This document shows positions 23,201 through 35,200 of a stretch of DNA of 64,000 nucleotides, piece after piece (position 1 is the first letter of the stretch; every line of letters starts with the position of its first letter). The position numbers and the translations under genes are program-made. The notes below the pieces were generated by a model. That model saw nothing but the letters and a program-made list of their open reading frames with translations. It ran no database searches and was not told the DNA's origin. Source of the stretch: Strongylocentrotus purpuratus (lineage: Eukaryota; Echinodermata; Echinoidea; Camarodonta; Strongylocentrotidae); contig NW_022145596.1 of NCBI RefSeq assembly GCF_000002235.5, forward strand, positions 30,682,640 through 30,746,639, read 5' to 3'.

Positions 23201-26200
23201 TCATTTATCATTTAGAAATCATGTTCCTTTTTCAGTCATCAATGTGATAGTCTAGCATTCAGAGAACTGATAACAGCTTTCAATTGATTTTTTTATCAAT
23301 TTCATTTTGTCGAGCTTCACCCATGATGATTGCATGTGGTACTTTTTTTTATAAATTCATTGTTCATCCAATCGTATTCACTCCTTTTCAGATTAAATTC
23401 CTCATTTTGTCTATAGTTTACAGAAATCAACCGAATTTGACTTCGAAATATCCATTATTTCTCATCCTAAATCCTGAACTCCACTTTCCTACAATTTGGA
23501 CAAAGAAGATCTAAAGCATCTTTTCGATTTCAAACGCAAATTGTGTGGATTTATTCCATACATGCATCTGTCCCCTCTTCACTGGATTTCTTCAAAAAAC
23601 AACTGAAAATTACCTGTACAACTCCTCTTAAATTGTTGAAAGACTTAGAGAGCAGCGCCTTGTAACCTTTGGAAAAGGCGCTATATAAATCCAATTATTA
23701 TTATTATTATTATTATTCCAACCCTGTTATATACCCTGTCTATTCAACTAACACATCAAAGTTTCTGATATAACTTTCAACGACACGGTGTGTCGTGGTA
23801 AAGTGGTTCGTTCACTCTCAGTCCAAGGTTTAGGGTTCGAATCCCAGCCTGGTACTTTCTTTGTTAAGACATTATTCCACAATTGCAACTCTCCACCAAG
23901 GTGTAAGTGGGTACCTGGCAATCGCTGGGGTAAAACAAAATTGCAGGGCCCTCAGGAAGAACATACTTATGAGACTACCCTGGGTAAACAAAAATATTAT
24001 TTATATAACAATTATTGTTTCTTACTTGTTTTACACCATTCTTATTTATTGAATTATTGTCTGTTTTCAAGGTCCGACGAGAGTGTCTGCCAATATTTCC
24101 TTCGTTGGGATCATTTATTTCTTCATTTTGTTTTCTTTCTTTTTTCTTATAGTTTTATTTATTGAATTATTTCTATATTTATTTTTTTATTCGTGCATTC
24201 TTTCATGTTAATATGTACTAATTTATAAGTTAACTTATTTGTGTAATAATTTGTCATTAAATTATGTGTACATTTATTAATTTATTTATTTTCTTATTAA
24301 TTAATTAATTTATCTTCATTAATTCATTAGATATACAGCCTTGCATACCTCATATGGTGGATAACCCAGTACCTGGCCATTAAGACACTTCAAGGTAAAA
24401 TTATTCCAATTCTAGCCAGATTTTGCTCGTTTTTTTTGTTGTTATCGGTTACTACCCGATCCCTAAGACTCCGAGTAGCTCATCAAACAATTTAATTAAG
24501 CATTATTTAGTCATTTTGTGTTAATCAAAACGAAAAAAAAGTATATAATATTACGAGGTTTGCTGTAGCATTTAGATATTTACATGATGTCCTTTGTCTG
24601 TCCTTTCACCTGATGCATACTGTTAACAAGATTACACGGAAGTCAGAGTATCTATATATTTCGAAATTTCGTACTTATTTTCCGTTCATTATACTTTATT
24701 GGATATCCTTTTTTTTTCTCTTGTGTGAAATATACTCTTATACGCCTGTATAAAAAAAAAATAATAATTTCAACTGTTTTTTAAAATGTGGAATAAATAA
24801 ACTTCAAATTTCAAACTTCAAACATCTTTAGAATCATGATGAGAAATATTAGGATACTGTGATATTTTTAGGAAATTAGCCTTATTTTAAAGGCCGTATT
24901 TGCATTGCAACTCTGTTTGGTAATGAAAACAAGTGGTAAATATTTTCTATACTACAAGTAAAAGGCATATATTTTCTACATAGCAATCTCTGGCGGATTT
25001 ACATTGCGTCATGTCTATGCAATATCTTGTTGCCTTTTAACAAATATATCGTTAAAGTACTTATTATTCGTTGATTAACTTCTTCTTCTTCTTCTTCTTT
25101 TTTTAAAAAATATTATTGTACCACGTAGGTGATTAGATCGAAAGGATTTATATTTTGTCAGGTTTATTGTAAAAATGACTAGTCTTTAAAGGTAATACAA
25201 CGTTTTGGGAATTTCTGAATTCTTTACAATTTTTATATATTTGGATGCCCCTGTGGATTTATTATGAGCATTTAAAAATTTAGCCCCTAAGACACTTCTG
25301 TTTTCGAGAAAAGTAAATTTTGATAAATTTCAAATAGCGCCTATGGCCGTACAATGGTAGCTGCGACCATGAAAATCTCAGAACATATAGTTGTCATATA
25401 TTTTTTCCAAACTGAAAGAGCTAATCGGTCGATTTTAGTCAAGAAACATTGTTTCTGGCTAAATTAATATCTTGACCTTGAGAGGGAGCTATACAACATA
25501 AAGAGTTTATTATTTATAATTTCATAACTTTAGACTCGATTTCAACCGCGACAACAATCAATGAATATTTTACGAACGCATATGCTTCCAATATGTTAAT
25601 TTGAACCAAATTCATGACCCCATACCGAAACTTTGTAATACCTTTAACCAACTCGAATCCTTGGTATATCTATCTAAAATAGGTTAGTTTTTTATTTGTA
25701 TTATTATTTGAAATTTAGTACGATGATTATGAAATAATAATATCGCTTGTATCAAGCTGTTTTTATTAATTTATTTATTTGTATATTTATTTATTATCAT
25801 TAGTATTATTATCGGGGCCTAGAGGGTATGTCAGGATGGAAGTACTAACGATACACATCATTCCTCTATATTTTGATAAATTATTTATTTTCTGGTCTAT
25901 CCAACAGCATACAACCCTTTTGATATTAACTATAGCGCCATCTTCGCGGGATATATCATCAATTTCCTCATACTTTCTCTCCTCTTCGTTGCTTGCATTA
26001 TTCTCCTGGTGGGAGTTACCAAGGTATTAAAATCATCATTTTCTAGCTTTATTTTGTTTTAAATGTTGAACCGCAAATGTCAAGGCAGTCAAGGCATGTC
26101 TAAAGGCAGTGTAAGTTACAGACAACGCTACTACTGTTGTGATGTATTTTCAATTGCGCCATCTTTTTGTGAAGGCGTACATAGAGCCCTTTCCGCTCCG

Positions 26201-29200
26201 TGTATTGTCCACAAGCATCATTATCCGCGCGTCATCAGTATATAGGCGGTGTCACACAGAGGCCAGAAATCCGGATTTTAGTTATCCGGATTTTAGTTAT
26301 CCTCTTAATTGCTGTCTGTCATCAATTATCCCATTAAAAATCCTCTAACGGAGCAAGAAAATTCTCCCTCGAAAGGATTTTTCAAGGGATTTTTTAAGGG
26401 ATTTTTCTGTGTGACAACGCCTTATAGGCGGTGTCACACAGAAAATCAGAGGCTACAAACGATGGTTAAAAGTCCACGCACTTGCGCGTCTAATCCATAA
26501 GGCAATAGGTCGGCAGGTAGGAACAAATATTCGCTTGCGGGACATGGCCGTCGACACATCGCGTCATTGGTGTAGCAGATGACAGTATATGTGTTTGTCT
26601 ATAACGTTCCATTCGATTCCGGAGACCTATCCCGAAACATTTTTTTTTTAATTATAGAGAATGTCTTTTTTTTCTCCAAGCAACCTTGTTCTCTTTGCTG
26701 CTTTGGTTATTTGAGTACCCTGATGTGAATACTAGTTATAAGAGAAGCTCCAAAAGACCCACCACTTGAAGTCCTATCAGAGGAATTAAATGATGTATAT
26801 CTATTTGACCTAATAATAGCCAGTTAGATTATCACATTATTCTAGCAACAAGGGCAGTGTGTTTTTTCCGTGGAAATTAATACGGTAAACCAAGATTTGA
26901 ATGTATGTCAAAAAAACAAACATCCGAAAACACCTAACGACAACAAATAGCAAATTATTACAATTTGAAGGGCCTATATTCAAGAGAATTTTACATAACT
27001 TCCTTAAATCCACGTACCTTTGTACATTTTCCTTTCAATTTGAGAGTGATGGAAAATTATTATTATGTGATGACTTTAGGATTTAGGTGACGCGAAAATA
27101 TTTTATTGTTTAAAGGGTGCTAAAATACTTCTAATTGTTGTTTAAACACCGGGTTACATCGTGGCTCTCTCACTTTTCCTTCTTCATTTTTGTTGAAGAA
27201 GACAGGGGCATTACAAAATTTCTCCTCGTGTGTTTTTTTCTACCCAAACAAATTAGGTTTTGTTTTGCCTTCAGACAGTACTATTAATGAGAAATACGTG
27301 CAAAAATTGTGCTTGTAACTCTCAATCAACATTGAGTTTGCGGTTTTTTTAATTGTATCCTTTTTCCCTTTAGCGGTGGATGATTGGATCAAACGCTTAA
27401 TAATTCTTTAACATGTTCGAGAATTTCATAACGTATTGAAGGTCGTGGTTAACCAGTTTGGGGTAACATTTCGTTTTGTATATTCATTCGGTATTTGTGT
27501 TCATAAAATTTTATTATCTTTCCCTTTTGCGGGAGATGATTGGATCAATAATAATAATAATAAATAATAAAAACGTTACTTATAAAGCGCTTACCACCGA
27601 AGTCTCTAAGCGCTATACACACAAAATAAACTGATATACAATTACATCTTATACAAAACTAAAAATGCAAATACACTGTTGGTCATAATGGTGGAATACT
27701 TATTTTTACCCCAATTTAGGGAAGGATTTAAAAAAATTATTTATCTCTAATAGATCTAGATAATGACGTACATTCTCAGATTTAATTGAATATTAATTTG
27801 AGAGTGTTCGTTTTGTATGACTGCTAAATCATATGTGTGCTCCTATGCTAATCAGCGAGGGAACCTACGTCCTTAAATCATAATTGACAGTAATGAGGAT
27901 TAATGCCTCACAAAAGGGCACTAATAAAGCTGATCGACACGATTTTTATCCTAGGGCCTCACAGTAACGAGGCCATTACTTAGCCCCTGAATCATGACTG
28001 TACGCAGTGTTTGCTAGGGTACGCGGCCCCTTCCACAAATCCCCCAAAACGAAGAAAATGTAATAAATTGTCAAAAATTCATTGCATTTTCCCCCGGCCC
28101 CCAACAGGAAAAATTCCTCTGTAGGGCCATGCATTATGGTTCAAGGCATGGCCACACAGAGGAATTTTTCCTGTTGGGGGCCGGGGGAAAATGCAATAAA
28201 TTTTTGACAATTTATTACATTTTCTTCGTTTTGGGGGATTTGTGGGGGCGGCCGCGTACCCTAGCAAACACTGCGTACAGTTATGATTCAGGGGCTAAGC
28301 AATGGCCTCGTTACTGTGAGGCCCTAGGATAAAAATCGTGTCGATCAGCTATATTAATGCCCTTTTGTGAGGCATTAATCCTCATTACTGTCAATTATGA
28401 TTTAAGGACGTAGGTTCCCTAGCTGATTAGCATAGGAGCACACATATGATTTAGCAGTCATACAAAACGAACACTCTCAAATTAATATTCAATTAAATCT
28501 GAGAATGTATGCCATTATCTAGATCCATTAGAAATAAATAATTTTTAAAAATCCTTTCCTAAACTGGGGTAAAAATAAATATTCCACCATTATGACCAAC
28601 AGTGTAGAATTACCATACATATGGAATACACGTCAAAGTGAACAGAGTTAATTAATCATCAAACGCAATTTTGAATAAATGTGTCTTGAGACTAGTTTTG
28701 AATAGGTTAACAGTTTGACAGTTTTTCATATTCAAAGGTAATCTGTTCCAAAGTTCAGCAGAAGCTTTGCGAAAGGAGCGATTACCATAAGAAAGAGTTG
28801 ACACAGAAGTAGATACGAGGTTTAATTGTGAAGATGACCGTAAACTGCGTGAGGGTTTGTATTCCTCGATTAATTCTTGCAGATAAATTGGTGCCAATTC
28901 ATGAATGCATTTATAAGTTAAAACTAAGATTTTGTACATAATGCGGTACCTCACCGGCAACCAATGCAATTCGCGAAGTACTGGGGTGATGTATTCACAA
29001 GAACGCATGCGTGTTACAAGCCTGGCAGCAGAGTTTTGGATTCTCTGGAGTCTTGCAATGTGCGAGTCCGGAAGGCCATAAAGAAGGCTATTGCATTGAT
29101 CAAGACGGCAAGTAATAAATGCATGTATAAGCGTTTCGGTAGATTTATCTTGTACAAGGCATATGAAGCTGAGCGACAAATATTTTTTATATAATCATCC

Positions 29201-32200
29201 ATCCTAAGATCATTTTCAAAGATGACACCAAGATTACGTGCACTTTTGACAAGTTGTATCGGAACATTAGCAATTTCGACAGATGGTAAATGGGAGGACT
29301 TTCTGAATCGAGATGTTACATGTATAACCTCAGTTTTATCCTCATTTAACTTCAAATCATTAGCAGTGGACCAAGCTTTGATATCATTTATACATCTTTC
29401 AAGTTTAGTAATAACAGAATGGTCAGAATCACGTTTCAAAACAACATAAACTTGGGTGTCATCTGCATATATCATTCGGCCCAAACCATGCGCTTCAATA
29501 ATATCTTCAAGTGGTGCAGTGTACAGAGTAAATGATAAAGGTCCGATGACGGAACCTTGAGGAACACCTTCAAGTGGAGCACGAGGTTTGGATAATGAGT
29601 CACTAATGACAATAGATTGTGAACGATTCATAAAGTATGTTTTAAACCGATTCAAGGCAGTACCTGATACACCATATCCATTACGTAAGCGATCAAGAAA
29701 AATATCATGACTGATAGTATCGAAAGCCGCAGAATAGTCTAAAAGTATTAAAACAGCTTCATCACCTTGGTCCACAGCTAACAACAAATCATTATATACA
29801 CGTAAAAGAGCAGTTTCAACACTATGAGAAGATCTATAAGCAGATTGCATTTTACTACACAGATTGTTTGATGATAGATAGCCCTGAATTTGAGAAGCAC
29901 AAGCACGTTCAATTGTTTTAGCAAGAAACTTAAGGTTGGCAACAGGCCGATAGTTTTTCAAAATTTCACAATCCAGATTTGGTTTCTTCAAAAGAGGGGT
30001 GATTTGTGCCGATTTCAAAACATCGGGAAATTGACCACTTTGAATAGACATGTTTATAATTTTGGTAATGACTGGTAAAAGCTCATCTAAACTGTTTTTA
30101 AGCAGCCATGTCGGCATTGGATCGAGACTACATGAAGTTGATGGAGATTTCATTATTATAACTCTGACAGTATCCTCTGATACTGGTGAAAATTCAGGAA
30201 ATGAAGAATTGCATGAATCAAGCATGGATATGGAAACATCCGTTTTTGATGAATCCTTTAGAACATTTTTGATTCTCAATCCTTTAATATATTAAAGAAT
30301 ATTATAACATAATGGAGTTCGTGGTTAGCCACTTTTGGAAAACAACATTCCGTTTTGTAAATCCATTCGGTATCAACCACGCTCGGTATAACTATAGCGA
30401 CAAAATATATTTCAATGTGTCTCTGTCCTACTTATATCTTTCTCTCTCTCTCACACACATTCATTACCTCATCATCCTCTCTCTCTCTCCCTGTCTGACC
30501 TGTGTCCATGTGGTCAAATATAGACTGTGTGGCATGGTTAAAATGAGTGTACTGATATTGACAACCCATAACTGGTGTCATATTTAAACAATATATAGCT
30601 ATGGTTGACATGCAAAATAAAGATAATAATATCTACCTCCCCCCCCCCCCCCTTCTCCCCTCCCGTTACTGTGTTGTTCTTTCAATTAGGCGCTCTGGTA
30701 TCTAATATATCTGAAATCCTCACTTACGTTAACTTCATTGGAATTCGATTGTTTAAAACAACAATTTCATATTATAATAGCTCACATTTATAATGCGCCT
30801 AATACTACGTTTCTAGGCGCGGAACATATTATTACCCCGGTTATCGGATTCAGGTTTACCCGCATACAAGCTATGCACATTCTCCACTCCCTGGGGAGCA
30901 TTCCAGCCAGTCGCCATTTTACAAGCGCCATTGCTAATCAAACCACATTAGCTTTCGCATCCTACCGGGTACCCATTTTAACACCTGGGTGGAGAGTGGC
31001 AAATGTAGATCAATGTCTTGCCAAAGGACATTAGTGCCGCAGTGGGACTTGAACCGCGGACCTTGTGATCCACAGTCCGGTGACATATCCACTCGACCAC
31101 GACACCTCTATGCTCTATTCAAGCATTCATTTCATTTTTATTACCTAGTCCAGCCCTAAGAAATCTTCGGGAAGGATTTATATGTTTAATAAAGAAGTCA
31201 CTATTTTGGTGTAAACCTGTACATTAAGTTTGTTTGGACACTTCCGGATGTCGCAATATTTTCGTAAAATAAATAATCGTATATAAACATTAAGATTAAT
31301 TACGCCGGACAATACAGTATTTATTCTATCACCGTGTTCTATAGTGTTCATATTATGATCGTGTCCTTTTAGACTATGATCTATATCAGAAAAGGATAAC
31401 AAGGTGTTACTAATAACACCGTGTTTCTTAAGCCTCGGTCACAAATGCCGTTACGAACTGCTACAAACGCCGTACGAACGATTTTCAGACAATGGAAATT
31501 CGGGAAGACAATGGAAAAACAGGGAGATTCGTACGAAATTATCGTTCGTACGAACCTTTGTGACCGTAGCATAAGTGATCCTATAATTAATGCATTATCT
31601 ACGTTTATTACACAGGATAATAAGGTGTTACTCCTACCTTACGTCATACTCCTCGGCCTTCTACTGTTCTTTCAGCTAATAAGTTGGATCATTTGGCTGG
31701 CTGTACTGGTAAGTGTTATACACATTGGCGTAGCTACAGGGTATTAGAGGGTGGGAGGGAAAATGGAGAGAAAAGGGAAACGAAGACGGTACTACCCTCG
31801 TGCCTGCTCCACCCTCCCCTTTTTTCTTTCTTAGGTTCCCCCCCCCCCCCGCCTAGATTATTCCCCAAGAAAGGGGGAGAAAAGGAGAGGGGAAAGGAAA
31901 TGAACATGATCCAATCCACTGCCTGCTCTACCCGCATACTTAATTTCTTTAATTGTATAACATTTCCAATAGCCTCATACACTGACACTTCCAAAAAGCT
32001 GAATTTCCACACAACAAGTAAAACATGGTATCTAAAAATCAGTTCGGTTCCAACAGGTAGTTTATCTATTCAAGGTATGCATTGTTACCTGCATACAATA
32101 TGCAAGAATTTCGGTTCCAAAAGGTACTACATCCACAAAAATTAAAAAACATAAATTCATGAAAAATATTTGTGCAGACTTAGATTTGTTTTAAACAGTG

Positions 32201-35200
32201 GTTTCTTACTTGTATCATACAAAAGTATAATCAGCAAAATTATCATTCCAAACTGATATTGTTAACTATGATAAATTTTTTTAAATCGTGTTTTTCTCAG
32301 AACTTCGATTTATGGATGTAGTACATTTTGGAACCGGGATCTTCATATAGACCGCCATGCCTTAAATACAAGAAATGCAAACTCTCTTAATGTAGTATTG
32401 CCAAAACCCAATGTAACCTTATTTAAACAATCTTTTAAGTATGCTGGATCGGTTAATTGGAATAAGTTTCCCAATGATTTCCAAAATGCCAATTCATGAG
32501 ACAGTTTTAAATACCAATATAAAAAGTGTTCCTTTAATCGATAAAAAAAAAATCACTGCCGTTTCTCCTCACTACTACAACATTATATGCAATAACTAAA
32601 ATTATTGCTAACCCAATTACCTAGAAATTTCATATACCTACATTACGTCCTAAATTTGATATTTATCTTTTATAATTATGCAATACAAACTATATTCACA
32701 ATTCATTGGACTTAATCTCGACATGAAATGTATATTAACTTCATTGTTATATAATTCTAATGTAAAAATGTCATAATTTTAATGTCATATTGCAGTATTT
32801 TATCTTTTTTCTCCTCTTTTCGTTTTTTCCTAATCTTATTTTTCCTATTTGTGTTGTTTTCTTTTTTTTACCATTTGTATAAAACTGCTATTTTGTTTGT
32901 AACTACTCTTATTGTCAGTTCTTAAATTTGTATTTTCCATCCTTATGCAGGACCATTATGTAAAATGGCCTGCGAGCTGATCAATGTTATCCTGTTTAAA
33001 GATGTTTTAATAAATAAATAATAAATAAATATACACACCGATGTATGTATTTTTAATGGATCCACTAATAAGTGTGTTGTCCTTTCATTCAAGGGTTTTG
33101 CCGCTGTTCTTCTGATCATCGATTTTCTTTTCTGGATCGGTTTCACCTCTCTCAACGTAAGTATTGTCCTCTTCCATATTTGTCATGTTAACATGGTCTA
33201 CATAAATCAAACGTTTCTACTCATATTATCTATGAACCGATTTTGATCAAACATAGATGATTTTGTCATTTAAATTGTATGTTCTTTTAAATTTGACACT
33301 CAGTTTATTTTATTATCTGGCATAAAATCATTTGTGTTGCGCCCTCTGCATCAAAACTCAACTACCCCTACCTGAAGGTAAGAAGGTGCTAAGTTATGAT
33401 TTGATTTGTATGTCGTCATAATGCGACGTCTAGTGTCATCCATTTAAGACTTGTGAGCAAGTCAGCCGGCGGTGTGTCATATGTCGTTCAATATTATTCT
33501 TGCGGCCCTCTTTTGAATTTGTAATAGCTTACTTGTATGGGAAAGAAATGTTTTCGACCATACAACAGAGCAGAAATCAATTCATGGCAACACTAGAATG
33601 TTATAAAATTACTTTAAGGATTGTTTAGGCCAAAAACTCGTTGCTCTCTTAAGTATGCCAACGTTTTTTGGGGTTAGTTTACTTACGTTTTCGATTTGTT
33701 TTAGATCATTTCAATTCTTCATCTATCACAAATTATAAGCATTTGGTGAATTGAACTCTTTTTATAAAAAATGCCATTCAATAAAACAGTTGCAGATTCG
33801 ATTATCCTGAGATTAACACGAGACAAGTTTTTTCAGTGTTAAGAACGAGAAAATTTTCCCTAATCCATGCCGTGACTCTTTTTGATGCCACAGTTAACTT
33901 TTCTTCAAAACAGACTATAAATCAAGAGGATTATTATCAATTGATTTTATATGCTGCTTTACTGGTTTCAGTTTAGGTCATTTCATGAAAGGAAACCATA
34001 AAAACTGCCGTTTTAGAATACAAAATTACAAGATTCGTGACAATTTGAAGGTTTACGAGGTATTACTTTCCACTTGCATTTAGACAACGCCCATAAGGAT
34101 TAAGTTTACATCTAAATTATTCATACCCTCACCAAGTTTAGTAGTTTTTCAAGTATGTGAACAATTGATTCATCCTGATTTTTGTTTCTTAAGGATGTGA
34201 AAATGTAAGGCTTACATTTAAAAGCATCCAACCAGCTACGAAAAAGCCATCTAATTGACAAGGGGTATGATTTATTTAGTTGTTAACTGCACATTCTTAA
34301 ATGTCGAATTTTTGAAGCTTTCATCAGTGAAACACAAATTGAAAGTAATGTGATTTATCATGCGAGCTCCTCTCCCATTTAAGCTGTACAGAAAAATATC
34401 ATAAACTCTAATTTTCTTTGTTATTAATGACGGAAAAGACTTTTTTAATACAGGGGTTGTATAAAAACATATTTTGCCATGATTATATTTATGATGAATA
34501 TGATTGAAACTTTTCTTGAGCGGAAATAAAAAATTGTGTTTCATTGATTACACTTTAAAAACTTACAACTTTGTTATGTTCTCATCGGTCTTTTGCTCAA
34601 ACTTTCAATGATCCCTTTCTCTAATCTGTCTGCTTCTTTTGAAACCCAACTTTTTATCAGGGTGGACTTCCCCTTTAAATGATTATAGTTATTATTGTAA
34701 TTTGCAAGTCATCAACTTGTGAATCAAACGAAAGAATAAACAGTACACACTCTGCACTAATCACTTCCTAACACGTTCTAGGAGCTGGAGTAATGATTTC
34801 AAAAATATTCGATAGCCCATAGGTGTGTCATAAACACAATTTTATATGCACAATACACGAACGGGGTATTCCTGTTTTTTTGTTTTTTTAATAATAATTA
34901 TTTGTAATATTATGACCGAGCACAAATCAACACTAATTTTTTTTCTGGGAATGTTTTAGCATTGCTTTTGACGAACATGAGTCGTTTGGATCTATTTTTA
35001 CCAACTAAAAAACCTGTTTACCTTTTGTTGTGTTGTTTTAGATCGTATGTTTGCTGTGTGTTATCTCACAGTATCAAGAACTACACGAGGGGCGTGGCCG
35101 GATCTCTGACATCATGGCTGCTAGATCAGCGGTAACTATGCAGATCACTTACTCTCTTTCATTAATAGTTGATTTGATTTGATTTATTCAATGATTTCAC

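Noticed and set aside
25779-26030. 83-codon frame at the second-membrane exon
   Set aside because: It is in the wrong phase. The phase 1 frame gives a hydrophobic segment matching gene 2.
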